The position numbers were made by a program, and so were the translations under genes. A stretch of 64,000 bases of DNA from an uncultured Bacteroidia bacterium (GTDB lineage Bacteria > Bacteroidota > Bacteroidia > Bacteroidales > UBA932), in the NCBI GenBank assembly GCA_902780935.1, contig CACZHP010000001.1, positions 62,001 through 126,000 of the forward strand, written 5' to 3'. Position 1 is the first letter of the stretch, and each line of letters opens with the position of its first letter. This document shows positions 55,652 to 64,000 of the stretch, piece after piece. The notes beneath the pieces were generated by a model that was given only the letters and a program-made list of their open reading frames with translations, searched no databases and had not been told where the DNA came from.

Positions 55652-55682
55652 CAAAGTTAGAAATAATAATTTTCATTTCAAA
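55652..55682 (-). promoter_or_regulatory. Consensus promoter of tonB
   Basis: TTTG (55682-55679), exactly 19 nt, TAACTTTG (55659-55652). The clearest Bacteroidota promoter in the window. Confidence 0.7.
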
Positions 55683-55701
55683 CTTTTTGAATTAATAGTT
55701 G

Positions 55702-55709
55702 TAGATTTG
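55702..55709 (+). promoter_or_regulatory. -7 element for ybeY-mnmG
   Basis: TAGATTTG, 25 nt before the ybeY ATG. Confidence 0.45.
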
Positions 55710-55734
55710 CGAAGAAATTTGCAAACATCGTGCT

Positions 55735-56154
55735 ATGATAAGGTATTTTACAGAGGACATCAAGTTCGTATTGAAGGATAAATTGGCGAATAACCGCTGG
55801 TTGAAGATGGTAGCCGGAAGCGAGATAAGGACTATCGGCGACATTAACATAATATTTTGTTCTGACAATTATATTCTTGATGTCAATGTGAAGTATCTGC
55901 AGCACGACTATTTTACAGATATCATAACTTTTGATTATTGTGAGGGCAAGAAGCTCTCTGGGGATTTATTTATTAGTATTGACTCTGTCAGGGAGAATGC
56001 CCTGGAATATGGAGTCGAGTTTGACGAGGAACTTCACAGGGTCATGGTCCATGGCCTTCTTCATCTCATAGGATATGACGACCATACTCCTGAAGAGGAG
56101 AAGCTGATTCACGAAAAAGAAGATTATTACCTCAAGTTGAGGGCGGTGGTCTAG
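55735..56154 (+). CDS. ybeY: Endoribonuclease YbeY
   Basis: 139 aa. C-terminal HRVMVHGLLHLIGYDDHTPE gives the H-x3-H-x5-H zinc site. 16S rRNA maturation and quality control. Three nt before mnmG. Confidence 0.95.
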   Translation: MIRYFTEDIKFVLKDKLANNRWLKMVAGSEIRTIGDINIIFCSDNYILDVNVKYLQHDYFTDIITFDYCEGKKLSGDLFISIDSVRENALEYGVEFDEELHRVMVHGLLHLIGYDDHTPEEEKLIHEKEDYYLKLRAVV

Positions 56155-56157
56155 CAG

Positions 56158-58020
56158 ATGCAGGGAGTATATGACATAATTGTCGTTGGCGGAGGACACG
56201 CCGGTTGTGAGGCTGCCGTCGCGGCTGCCAATCTGGGGTGCTCAGTTCTCCTCCTTAACGCCGATCTTAGGAGTTTCGCCAGGATGTCTTGTAATCCGGC
56301 TGTAGGTGGAATAGCGAAAGGGCAGATCGTCCGGGAGATAGACGCTCTCGGCGGAATGATGGGTCTGGTCACAGATTCCGCAACCCTTCAGTTCCGGATG
56401 CTGAACCGCTCTAAGGGTCCGGCGATGTGGAGTCCAAGGGCCCAGTGTGATAAACAGGCTTTTTCCCTACGCTGGCGGCAAATTCTCGAAACTCATTGTA
56501 AATTAGATATTTACGCCGATTTTGCAGACTTATTCCTCTTTGAGAATTCAAAAATTGCGGGAGTCCGGACAACTACCGGGGCAATTTTCAAGTCTCGGGT
56601 GGTTATTTTGACCGCCGGAACCTTCCTTAACGGGAAGCTTTTTATAGGAAGGACTTCTTTTGATGGCGGAAGGATAGGAGAGCTCTCGTCTAGCGGACTG
56701 ACCGAACAGCTTGTGTCTCTCGGACTCCGGACCGGGAGGATGAAGACAGGAACTCCTCCAAGGATAGATATCTCTTCGGTTGACACATCGCGGCTTGCTC
56801 CCCAGGTTGGAGACCAGGAACCCGAGCGTTTTTCTTATCTCGATATTCCGTCTTCGGTTCAAGGGAATGACCCCCAGATGTTGTGTTTTATCCTTCATAC
56901 CAACGAGAAAGTACACGATATCCTTCGTGAAGGTTTCAAGGACTCTCCTCTACTTAATGGGCTAATTACCGGCAAGGGGCCGAGATACTGTCCGAGCATA
57001 GAGGATAAGCTTCGCGTATTCCCGGATAATGATTCTCATCAGTTGTTCCTGGAGCCTGAAGGAAGGAGCACAAACGAATATTACCTTCAAGGTTTCTCCT
57101 CATCCCTTCCTCTCCAGACGCAGCTTGATGCTCTTCATAATATAGTAGGCTTGGAGTCGGCTAAGATTTTCAAGCCAGCCTATGCCGTCGAGTATGATTA
57201 TTTCGACCCGACGCAATTGAAAGCCACCTTAGAACTGAAAGATATTGAGAACTTATATCTCGCCGGGCAGGTTAATGGCACGACTGGTTATGAGGAAGCA
57301 GCCGCTCAGGGGCTCATGGCCGGCATCAATGCGGCGCTTAAGGTTCAGGAAAAAGATCCCTTCATCCTTAGGAGGGACGAATCCTATATAGGTGTTTTAA
57401 TCGATGACCTTATCACCAAGGGGGTTGATGAACCGTACAGGATGTTCACCTCAAGAGCGGAATATCGGATACTGTTAAGGCAGGATAATGCCGACTTCAG
57501 ACTCACTGAAAAATCTTTCAATCTTGGCCTGGCCTCAGAGAAGCGTTACACAATAATGGCCTCCAAACGCACTCAGGCTGCGATTTTGAAAGAAGAGTGT
57601 GACACAATCAAGATTCGAAAAGAAACGATTAATTCCTATCTTGAGTCTTGCGGATCCACGCCTTTGACCGACTCGAAGCGGCTTACCGAATTGGCTTCAC
57701 GTCCTGAAGTGCGGCTGTCCGATTTGTTGAATTTTGTTCCACGTGGAACAAAATATCCCAAAGATGTAGTTGAATCTGTCGAGATAGAGATTAAATATAA
57801 AGGATACATCGAGCGGGAGCGTGCCGTTGCTGAGAAAATCTCCCGACTGGAGAATCTCAAGATTCCTGAGGGATTTGATTTTGACAGTATATCGGGATTG
57901 TCGATAGAATGCCGTCAGAAATTCAATCGTTATCAGCCCAGAACTATTGCTCAGGCCTCCCGAATATCCGGCGTTTCCCCCTCAGACATCTCCATCCTCC
58001 TCGTCTATTTTGGGAGATAG
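56158..58020 (+). CDS. mnmG: tRNA uridine-5-carboxymethylaminomethyl modification enzyme MnmG (GidA)
   Basis: 620 aa. FAD-binding [38 protein letters not shown], and the C-terminal helical domain. It modifies the wobble uridine with MnmE. A 24-bp perfect palindrome (57731-57754) containing a parS site is translated as FVPRGTKYP in a variable loop. mnmG is often near the origin in bacteria. Confidence 0.97.
   Translation: MQGVYDIIVVGGGHAGCEAAVAAANLGCSVLLLNADLRSFARMSCNPAVGGIAKGQIVREIDALGGMMGLVTDSATLQFRMLNRSKGPAMWSPRAQCDKQAFSLRWRQILETHCKLDIYADFADLFLFENSKIAGVRTTTGAIFKSRVVILTAGTFLNGKLFIGRTSFDGGRIGELSSSGLTEQLVSLGLRTGRMKTGTPPRIDISSVDTSRLAPQVGDQEPERFSYLDIPSSVQGNDPQMLCFILHTNEKVHDILREGFKDSPLLNGLITGKGPRYCPSIEDKLRVFPDNDSHQLFLEPEGRSTNEYYLQGFSSSLPLQTQLDALHNIVGLESAKIFKPAYAVEYDYFDPTQLKATLELKDIENLYLAGQVNGTTGYEEAAAQGLMAGINAALKVQEKDPFILRRDESYIGVLIDDLITKGVDEPYRMFTSRAEYRILLRQDNADFRLTEKSFNLGLASEKRYTIMASKRTQAAILKEECDTIKIRKETINSYLESCGSTPLTDSKRLTELASRPEVRLSDLLNFVPRGTKYPKDVVESVEIEIKYKGYIERERAVAEKISRLENLKIPEGFDFDSISGLSIECRQKFNRYQPRTIAQASRISGVSPSDISILLVYFGR
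57735..57750. other. parS (ParB-binding) site 1, inside mnmG
   Basis: TGTTCCACGTGGAACA fits the parS consensus TGTTNCACGTGNAACA at all 16 positions, within a 24-bp perfect palindrome (57731-57754). Confidence 0.8.
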
Positions 58021-58023
58021 ATA

Positions 58024-58614
58024 CTACATCATCTGGAGGGCGGACTTGATGATCTGCTCGACCTTGGCGTTGGGATTTGCTTTGAGGATAGCCTGAACAG
58101 CCTTGTTGACAGCAGGTTTCGCAAAGCCAAGCATAACCAGTGCCCTGGAAGCTTCCTCGACGACTTCGCTCCTTCCGGCTCCGCCGAATAGCTCAGATGA
58201 GTCGGCACCCTCGCCTTTGACAACCTTGTCTTTAAGCTCTATAATCAGCCTTTGAGCACTCTTTACGCCGATTCCTTTCACGCTCTTTATCCTGGCCACA
58301 TCCTCAGACAGAATAGCTTGGCGTATCTCTTCCGCAGAAAGGGAAGATAGCATCATTCTCGCGGAGGAAACCCCTATTCCTGACACGCTGATAAGGAGTT
58401 CGAACAACTCCCTTTCGTCCTTTGTCGCGAAACCGTAGAAATCCTCCATGTCCTCACGCAGGTAGTGGAAGATATAGACCTTCGCTTCTTTTTTCTCCTG
58501 CAGGGCCTGATAGGTCTGCAACGAGATCAGGATGCTATAACCGATGCCGTTGTTTTCCAACGTCAGCTCCGCAGGGGAGAGCTCGGTGATGGTGCCTTTG
58601 ATGTAGTCGATCAT
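58024..58614 (-). CDS. ruvA: Holliday junction DNA-binding protein RuvA
   Basis: 196 aa from the ATG at 58614 (MIDYIKGTITEL); the longer frame is not conserved. OB fold, then helix-hairpin-helix motifs SVSGIGVSSARMMLSSL and SVKGIGVKSAQRLIIEL, and a C-terminal domain binding RuvB. Convergent with mnmG. Confidence 0.95.
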   Translation of the reverse strand: MIDYIKGTITELSPAELTLENNGIGYSILISLQTYQALQEKKEAKVYIFHYLREDMEDFYGFATKDERELFELLISVSGIGVSSARMMLSSLSAEEIRQAILSEDVARIKSVKGIGVKSAQRLIIELKDKVVKGEGADSSELFGGAGRSEVVEEASRALVMLGFAKPAVNKAVQAILKANPNAKVEQIIKSALQMM

Positions 58615-58631
58615 GTCTTTGTAATTATTCT

Positions 58632-58670
58632 CAAATATACAAAATCTTAAAGAATGATTTGTTAAATTTG
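58632..58670. promoter_or_regulatory. Divergent -7 elements, ruvA (-) and sufS (+)
   Basis: Minus-strand TATATTTG (58639-58632) for ruvA; plus-strand TAAATTTG (58663-58670) for sufS, which implies a very short leader before the ATG at 58683. An ATG at 58695 is an alternative. Confidence 0.45.
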
Positions 58671-58682
58671 TAGGATAGAGCA

Positions 58683-59915
58683 ATGAATCGCCAGATGAGA
58701 ATTCAGGATATTAGACAAATGTTTCCGGCCTTGTCGAAGAGCATCTACGGCAAGCCTCTGGTTTATTTTGACAATGCGGCCACAGCGCAAAGGCTGAAAT
58801 CTGCCGTGAACAAAATGGAGAGCCTCGCTTACGAATCTAACGCCAATATCCACCGGGCGGTCCATAAGCTTGCCGCCGAAGCCACGGAGGAGTATGAGAG
58901 TACTCGTGACGCTGTCAAGGATTATATTAACGCCGGTTCTCGTGAGGAAATCATATTTACCTCAGGCACAACGGCTTCCATTAACCTTGTGGCTTTTTCA
59001 CTTGGAGAGGTCCTGATCCATGAGGGAGACGAGATTATCGTCTCGGAAGAGGAGCACCACTCCAATATCGTTCCATGGCAGATGCTCTGCCAAAGGAAAG
59101 GCGCTTCCTTGAAAGTACTTGGAGTTGATGACGAAGGTCATCTGAAAGTTGAGGAACTGGAGTCACTGATCACAGAGAGAACAAAGCTTGTCGCGGTTAC
59201 CCATGTCTCCAATGTACTGGGAATCGTCAATCCAGTAAAGCGGATTGTAAGTATTTGTCACTCAAGAGGTTGTCCTATTCTCGTTGATGGTGCGCAAGGT
59301 ATAGTCCACGAGCGGGTGGATGTCCAGGACCTGGATTGCGATTTCTATGCGTTTTCCGGGCACAAGATATATGCGGCCACGGGAACCGGAGTGCTTTACG
59401 GGAAGAAAAAATGGCTGGAGAAGATGGTTCCATATCAGGGTGGCGGTGAGATGATCGCCACGGTCAAATTCTCTGGTACAACTTACGCGCCGCTTCCCGG
59501 AAAGTTTGAGGCTGGGACTCAAAATATCAATGCGATTCCGACATTGAAGCCGGCTATCGAGTTTATGAAGTTGTTGAGAGATAAGGAATTACAGGATGAG
59601 ATAAAGATGGTGAAGGAATATATGGAGAGATCCTTCGCTTCGCTCAGGATAACGACATATGGGGTTCCACGTGGAACAGAACCGAAGGTTCCGCTTTATT
59701 CATTTACCGTGGAAGGCGCTCATCACGAGGATCTTGCGCTGATACTCGATAAAATGGGTGTTGCGGTCCGTTCAGGGCAGATGTGCGCGGAACCTATAAT
59801 GGACAGGTTCGGGGTGACGGGAATGGTAAGAGTCTCCCTTGCTCCTTACAATACTATGGAAGAGGCTGAATATTTCTTTAAGTCGCTTGAAAAAGCGATT
59901 TCAATGCTGGTTTAA
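58683..59915 (+). CDS. sufS: Cysteine desulfurase SufS
   Basis: 410 aa. PLP Lys in FYAFSGHKIYAATG, and catalytic Cys in VRSGQMCAEP. Supplies sulfur to SufE and SufBCD. Residues about 316-332 carry a family C repeat and a parS site, in frame (RSFASLRITTYGVPRGTEPK), replacing the variable loop before the VPLYSFTVEG strand. Separated from sufC/sufD by about 58 kb. 10 nt before the SufE-SufT gene. Confidence 0.96.
   Translation: MNRQMRIQDIRQMFPALSKSIYGKPLVYFDNAATAQRLKSAVNKMESLAYESNANIHRAVHKLAAEATEEYESTRDAVKDYINAGSREEIIFTSGTTASINLVAFSLGEVLIHEGDEIIVSEEEHHSNIVPWQMLCQRKGASLKVLGVDDEGHLKVEELESLITERTKLVAVTHVSNVLGIVNPVKRIVSICHSRGCPILVDGAQGIVHERVDVQDLDCDFYAFSGHKIYAATGTGVLYGKKKWLEKMVPYQGGGEMIATVKFSGTTYAPLPGKFEAGTQNINAIPTLKPAIEFMKLLRDKELQDEIKMVKEYMERSFASLRITTYGVPRGTEPKVPLYSFTVEGAHHEDLALILDKMGVAVRSGQMCAEPIMDRFGVTGMVRVSLAPYNTMEEAEYFFKSLEKAISMLV
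59628..59657. repeat. Family C repeat (inside sufS)
   Basis: AGATCCTTCGCTTCGCTCAG (59628-59647), then GATAACGACA. Stem ATCCT/AGGAT, matching the ispE copy. Read as RSFASLRITT. Ends 5 nt before parS site 2. Confidence 0.75.
59663..59678. other. parS (ParB-binding) site 2, inside sufS
   Basis: GGTTCCACGTGGAACA, 15 of 16 to TGTTNCACGTGNAACA, with a perfect 14-bp palindromic core. Read as VPRGT, the same as at site 1. Confidence 0.75.
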
Positions 59916-59925
59916 GTGGATAGGT

Positions 59926-60690
59926 ATGATTACTTTGGAAGAAGCTAAAAAAGCGGTAATAGAAGATTTCTCGATGTACGATGAGTGGCTCGACAAATAC
60001 GAGTATCTCATTGAGTTGGGTAAGAATCTCGAGCCTTACCCCGACGAGGATAAGACTGATGATAAGTTGATTAAAGGTTGCCAGTCAAGAGTTTGGCTTG
60101 ATGCCGGAATTGAGGACGGGAAGTTGTTTTTCAAGGCCGACAGTGACGCCATTATCACTAAAGGAATCATTTCCCTATTGATAAGCGTGTATTCCGGAAG
60201 GGAGCCGAAGGAGATCGCAGGGGATGATTTCGGCTTCATTAATGAGATTGGGCTCAAGGAGAATCTTTCTCCGACCAGGGCCAATGGCCTCGTGTCGATG
60301 ATAGCGAGGATTAAAGAACTTGCCGAGTCATATTCCTCCCCAAAAGACGATGAGGTTTTGACCGCTGAGGACGCCAAGGAATTGGCTCCATTGTACGATA
60401 ACGTCGTGCTTGCGCTCAAGCAGGTTTACGATCCCGAGATTCCGGTCAATATCTATGATCTGGGTTTGATTTATGAGCTTGTAATAAATAAAAAGCACGA
60501 GGCGTTTATCAAGATGACGTTCACGGCCCCGACCTGCCCAATGGCCGACGAGGTTCTTGCGGAAGTCAAGAAAAACGTCGCCGACGTGCCTGGAATCAAG
60601 GCTTGTGAGGTAGAGCTGACATTTGAGCCGCCGTGGGATCAATCAATGCTTTCTGAGGAAGCCCGGGTGGATCTTGGCTTGGACGGATAA
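59926..60690 (+). CDS. SufE-SufT (DUF59) fusion protein
   Basis: 254 aa from the ATG at 59926 (MITLEEAKK). Residues about 1-140 are SufE: sulfur acceptor Cys in LIKGCQSRVWL, then YSGREPKEI. Residues about 150-254 are a DUF59/SufT (MIP18-like) domain: QVYDPEIPVNIYDLGLIYEL, FTAPTCPMADEV and FEPPWDQSMLS. SufE activates SufS; SufT helps maturation of Fe-S proteins. In related bacteria I recall the two as separate neighbouring genes. Confidence 0.9.
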   Translation: MITLEEAKKAVIEDFSMYDEWLDKYEYLIELGKNLEPYPDEDKTDDKLIKGCQSRVWLDAGIEDGKLFFKADSDAIITKGIISLLISVYSGREPKEIAGDDFGFINEIGLKENLSPTRANGLVSMIARIKELAESYSSPKDDEVLTAEDAKELAPLYDNVVLALKQVYDPEIPVNIYDLGLIYELVINKKHEAFIKMTFTAPTCPMADEVLAEVKKNVADVPGIKACEVELTFEPPWDQSMLSEEARVDLGLDG

Positions 60691-60722
60691 AAGATTATTT
60701 ATAACCACATAACGATATAACC

Positions 60723-61751
60723 ATGAGAAGAATATTATTATTGATCACTATGATTCCGTTTCTCGTCACGGGATGCGGAAACAAGGGAGAGAAAGACAGC
60801 CAGGTCATTAACTTGATTATGGAGACAGACATCGGGAATGATGTCGATGACGCCTTGGCCATGGATCTGCTCTACAAGTATCATGACGCCGGAACAATCA
60901 ATCTTCTTGCGGTTTGTATCAATAAAGAAGGTCCCGCCCCCGGGGAATTCACAGATATTTTAAACACATGGTATGGTCATCCCGACATTCCTATCGGCAT
61001 CATCCGCAAAGGGGCATTTTGCGAGAACGACGGCGTCAACTATGCCAAGGCGGTTGTCAATTTGAAGGACGAAGAAGGGAAACCGTTGTTTGCCAGATCA
61101 TTAAAGGGATATGACAATCTTCCGGAAGCGCCGGAACTTTACCGGAAAATCCTCTCAAAGGCCAAGGATAAGTCGGTGACTATAGCCTCTGTCGGGTTCT
61201 CTACCAACCTTGCCAGGCTCCTTGAGACTGGTCCGGATGAGTATTCAGACTTGGACGGAAAGGCCCTTGTCGAGAAGAAAGTCAAATTGCTTGTGACAAT
61301 GGCTGGGCAGGTTTCTGATCCAAAATATCATGAATATAACATTATCAGGGACGTTCCTGCGGCGCAAAAGGTTTTCGCCGAATGGCCGACACCCATCGTA
61401 ACGTCTCCTTTTGCCGTCGGATGCGCTGTCGAATATCCGTCCAAAAGCATAGAGAATGATTTCGGCTGGGCAGGTCCCCATCCGATGATAGAGGCATATA
61501 AAGCATACGCCCAGATGCCTTATGACCGTCCGACCTGGGATCCTACAGCGGTGCTGTATGCGGTTGAGGGAGATAAGTGGTTCAAAGTTTCTGAGCCAGG
61601 TAACATAGAAGTGACAGACGAGGGAGGCACTATTTTCACTCCTGATCCTAAAGGCTCGAGACGTTATCTCGAGGTAAATCAAGAGCAGGCGGATGCGATC
61701 CTGTCGCATTTCATAGAGATAATCACATCTCGTCCGGCAAATAGGAAGTAG
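60723..61751 (+). CDS. Nucleoside hydrolase, lipoprotein
   Basis: 342 aa. Lipobox VTGC, then METDIGNDVDDALAMDLL with the DxDxxxDD calcium site of nucleoside hydrolases. Splits nucleosides into base and ribose in the periplasm. First of a four-gene group ending off the right edge. Confidence 0.92.
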   Translation: MRRILLLITMIPFLVTGCGNKGEKDSQVINLIMETDIGNDVDDALAMDLLYKYHDAGTINLLAVCINKEGPAPGEFTDILNTWYGHPDIPIGIIRKGAFCENDGVNYAKAVVNLKDEEGKPLFARSLKGYDNLPEAPELYRKILSKAKDKSVTIASVGFSTNLARLLETGPDEYSDLDGKALVEKKVKLLVTMAGQVSDPKYHEYNIIRDVPAAQKVFAEWPTPIVTSPFAVGCAVEYPSKSIENDFGWAGPHPMIEAYKAYAQMPYDRPTWDPTAVLYAVEGDKWFKVSEPGNIEVTDEGGTIFTPDPKGSRRYLEVNQEQADAILSHFIEIITSRPANRK

Positions 61752-61777
61752 TTGATAACAATAAACTTATAACCAAG

Positions 61778-62680
61778 ATGAAAGGCAAGATTCTGGTGAT
61801 TGGAAGCACCAACACCGACATGACAGCGTTCTGCTCCAAGATGCCCGCACCGGGAGAGACGGTGCTTGGAAACGACTTCGTTATGGGTCCTGGAGGCAAA
61901 GGTGCCAACCAAGCCGTCGCGGCCAAAAGGCTTGGCGGTGACGTGAAGTTCATCTGCAAGGTCGGTGACGACATATTCGGAGAGAATACGAAAAGGCATT
62001 TCTCGGATGAAGGGCTGGACACTTCAGGGGTCATGATATCCCAAAAGCCATCTGGGGTTGCCCTGATTACTGTTGACAAGAGCGCCGAGAACTGCATTGT
62101 GGTCGCATCAGGGGCCAATAATGACTACACCGAGGAGGACATCCGCTCCTGCCGAGAGGCCATCATGGAATGCGACATCCTTCTGATGCAGCTGGAGATT
62201 CCTGTTCCCGCTGTCGTCGAAGCCGCGAGAATAGCTCATGAGGCAGGAAAGACCGTGGTCCTCAATCCGGCGCCCGCTCTCGATTTGCCAGAAGAGATAT
62301 TCAAATACATATCCTTGTTTATTCCCAATGAGAATGAACTTGAGAAATACTCCGGGCTTCCCGTAAGTGATGAGGCTTCTGCCGCGCAGGCCGCCTGGGC
62401 TCTGATGTCCAGGGGAGTCGGGAATATAATAGTCACCATGGGTAGCAAAGGATCCTTGATCTGCAGGGAGGATCAGGCGAGTTTCGTGGCCGCCAGAAAG
62501 GTGGAGGCAGTGGACACCACAGGAGCGGGGGATTGCTATTGCGGGGCGCTTTGCGTGGCTCTTTCAGAGGGTGAGACCCTTGAAGCCGCGGCGGAGTTCG
62601 CGACTAAAGCCTCTGCCCTGGCGGTCCAGCGTCCCGGAGCCCAAAACGCCATGCCTTATAGAAAGGAAATAGTTGATTAA
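61778..62680 (+). CDS. rbsK: Ribokinase
   Basis: 300 aa PfkB kinase. GPGGKGANQAVAAKRLGG and DTTGAGDCYCGAL (anion hole and catalytic Asp). Phosphorylates ribose to ribose 5-phosphate, the likely product path for the upstream nucleoside hydrolase. Confidence 0.94.
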   Translation: MKGKILVIGSTNTDMTAFCSKMPAPGETVLGNDFVMGPGGKGANQAVAAKRLGGDVKFICKVGDDIFGENTKRHFSDEGLDTSGVMISQKPSGVALITVDKSAENCIVVASGANNDYTEEDIRSCREAIMECDILLMQLEIPVPAVVEAARIAHEAGKTVVLNPAPALDLPEEIFKYISLFIPNENELEKYSGLPVSDEASAAQAAWALMSRGVGNIIVTMGSKGSLICREDQASFVAARKVEAVDTTGAGDCYCGALCVALSEGETLEAAAEFATKASALAVQRPGAQNAMPYRKEIVD

Positions 62681-62691
62681 TAATTATTTTG

Positions 62692-63765
62692 ATGGATAGG
62701 AGAGATTTTTTAAAGAATTCAGCTTCAGCTGCTTTGACCGGGGCGGCGATGACCATTCCTGGTATCGGAGCGATTGGAGCCCAAAAGCCTGGCGAAGAAG
62801 AGAAAATTCCCTCCGACGGCATTGCCCACCGCCTGAAATACAACAAAAACGGCAAGATAAAGATAGTCCAGTTCACGGACACCCATTATGTCTCCGGCGA
62901 TCCGGATTCCGAGCGTGCCCTGAAGACGGTCATGCAGACCCTTGATGCGGAAATGCCTGATTTTGTTATACATACCGGCGACATTGTCTTCGGGAAGCCA
63001 GCAGGCCAGTCCGCAAAGGAGATTCTCCAGCCGCTTGTGGATAGAAGGATCCCCTTCGCTGTGGCCATGGGCAACCACGACAGCGATTTCGACCTTTCGA
63101 GGACCGAGATGTTCAAGGTTCTGCGCTCGATTCCCGGTAACGTAAACACTGTCGATGACGACGGAATATCCGGCTGCTCCAACGACATCATAACTATTTC
63201 CGGAAGCAAGGGAGTTGACAGGATCCTGTATCTCTTCGATTCCGGCAATAGGGCAGAAGTGGGCGGCGTCAGCGGCTGGGGATATGTCCACCAGGACCAG
63301 GTCGCATGGTACAAGAACCATAGCCGAGAGTTCACTAAAGCCAACGGCGGCAAGCCGGTCCCTTCCGTAGCCTTTTTCCATATTCCTGTACCGGAATACA
63401 ATGAGGCTTTAAGGGATCCTTCAAAAGTTTTGATGGGTAATATCGGAGAGGAGCCATGCTCTCCGTCGGTCAACTCCGGCCTCTATCTCGCCATGAGAGA
63501 GATGGGGGACGTGCAGGCTATCGTCACCGGGCACGACCACAACGATGATTTCGTCATGAAATGGCGGGACTTCTTTTTCATTTACGGCCGCTTCAGCGGT
63601 TGCGACACCGTTTATAATGACCTCAAACCAAACGGGGCGAGGGTCTTTGAGTTTAAGGAGGGAGACGACGGGTTCCGCACATGGGTGCGCCTGTATGGCG
63701 GCAAGATCGAGCAGGATCTGTATCTCTATCCAGGAATGAAGAATCTTACATCACCCAGAGAATAA
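62692..63765 (+). CDS. Exported calcineurin-like metallophosphatase
   Basis: 357 aa from the ATG at 62692. A twin-arginine-like RRDFLKN signal. Motifs: FTDTHYVSG, HTGDIVFGKP, AMGNHDSDF, GHDHND. A metal-dependent phosphoesterase that may strip phosphate from nucleotides in the periplasm. 11 nt after rbsK. Confidence 0.92.
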   Translation: MDRRDFLKNSASAALTGAAMTIPGIGAIGAQKPGEEEKIPSDGIAHRLKYNKNGKIKIVQFTDTHYVSGDPDSERALKTVMQTLDAEMPDFVIHTGDIVFGKPAGQSAKEILQPLVDRRIPFAVAMGNHDSDFDLSRTEMFKVLRSIPGNVNTVDDDGISGCSNDIITISGSKGVDRILYLFDSGNRAEVGGVSGWGYVHQDQVAWYKNHSREFTKANGGKPVPSVAFFHIPVPEYNEALRDPSKVLMGNIGEEPCSPSVNSGLYLAMREMGDVQAIVTGHDHNDDFVMKWRDFFFIYGRFSGCDTVYNDLKPNGARVFEFKEGDDGFRTWVRLYGGKIEQDLYLYPGMKNLTSPRE

Positions 63766-63771
63766 ACTTTT

Positions 63772-64000
63772 ATGAATATGAGAACTAACGTATTATCAAT
63801 CATTTCCATTGCGATGCTGGCTTTGCTCGCCAGCGCCTGCGGTGATAAGGCCGCAAAACAGGCCAGTCTTCCTTCGGAAGTCACTATCTCCAAGGAAAAA
63901 CTGATGGACAAGATCAAGGGCGGCTGGGCCGGCCAGATGATCGGCTGCACCTACGGCGGCCCGACTGAGTTTGTCTATAGTACGCTGATCAATGACAACA
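63772..64000 (+). CDS. ADP-ribosylglycohydrolase-family lipoprotein (partial)
   Basis: Starts 6 nt after the phosphatase gene and runs off the window. Lipobox LASAC; then DKIKGGWAGQMIGCTYGGPTEF, the N-terminal signature of ADP-ribosylglycohydrolase (ADPRH) proteins. It completes a nucleoside/ribose/ADP-ribose salvage set. Confidence 0.8.
   Translation, partial: MNMRTNVLSIISIAMLALLASACGDKAAKQASLPSEVTISKEKLMDKIKGGWAGQMIGCTYGGPTEFVYSTLINDN

Overview
The window looks like a chromosomal segment of a host-associated Bacteroidales bacterium (Bacteroidota). The evidence is Bacteroidota-type promoters (TTTG-N19-TAnnTTTG), many SPII lipoproteins, a Bacteroidota-type TonB, a mfd-coaX-OMP-TPR-lptC-ppiD envelope cluster, and gut-type glycan genes (GH110, sialate O-acetylesterase). 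Genus cannot be fixed from this sequence. No rRNA, tRNA, CRISPR array, integrase or insertion sequence was seen.

Layout. 0.2-4.8 kb (+): sufC, a short sufD-like gene, ispE and a glycosidase-like lipoprotein. 4.8-14 kb (-): an ABC / MacA-like / TolC-like export operon followed by an S41-like lipoprotein and a C69 dipeptidase. 14-25.8 kb (mostly -): histidine acid phosphatase, queH (+), a small membrane protein, a sialate O-acetylesterase/GH110 pair, two tandem NSS transporters, galM-thyA-folA and a thioredoxin-fold lipoprotein. 25.9-35.3 kb: a large metalloprotease/propeller/barrel protein, a YeiH-like transporter with two small partners, galK, an EEP-family protein, ychF and a repeat-rich lipoprotein. 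35.4-44.8 kb (-): ppiD, lptC, TPR protein, outer-membrane protein, coaX, mfd. 44.8-45.0 kb: an AT-rich divergent gap with four copies of a DnaA-box-like 9-mer, a candidate oriC. 45-50 kb (+): ruvB, an Ntn-hydrolase and the FrdA/SdhA-FrdB/SdhB pair. 49.9-53.6 kb: a decayed surface-polysaccharide cluster. 53.6-60.7 kb: hflX, tonB, ybeY, mnmG, ruvA, sufS and a SufE-SufT fusion. 60.7-64 kb (+): a nucleoside/ribose/ADP-ribose salvage cluster that runs off the right edge.

Most striking are GC-rich palindromic elements lying inside protein-coding genes. Family A occurs twice (sufD-like gene, ispE) with an identical 56-nt core, yet each copy has its own self-complementary arms, and the two copies are read in different frames. 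Family B occurs twice (ispE, queH) with a shared core and 26-29-nt arms that again differ between copies but pair within each copy. Family C, the short TCATTCTGAGCGAAGCGAAG type, occurs at four loci and its short stem covaries. All share a GCGAAGCGA motif. ispE carries one of each family in frame. The pattern (conserved loop, locus-specific matched stems) suggests a structured, possibly mobilised, protein-tolerated element.

Two near-perfect parS sites, one in mnmG and one in sufS, both read as VPRGT. With the gene-strand switch at 44.8 kb, they support an origin-proximal location.
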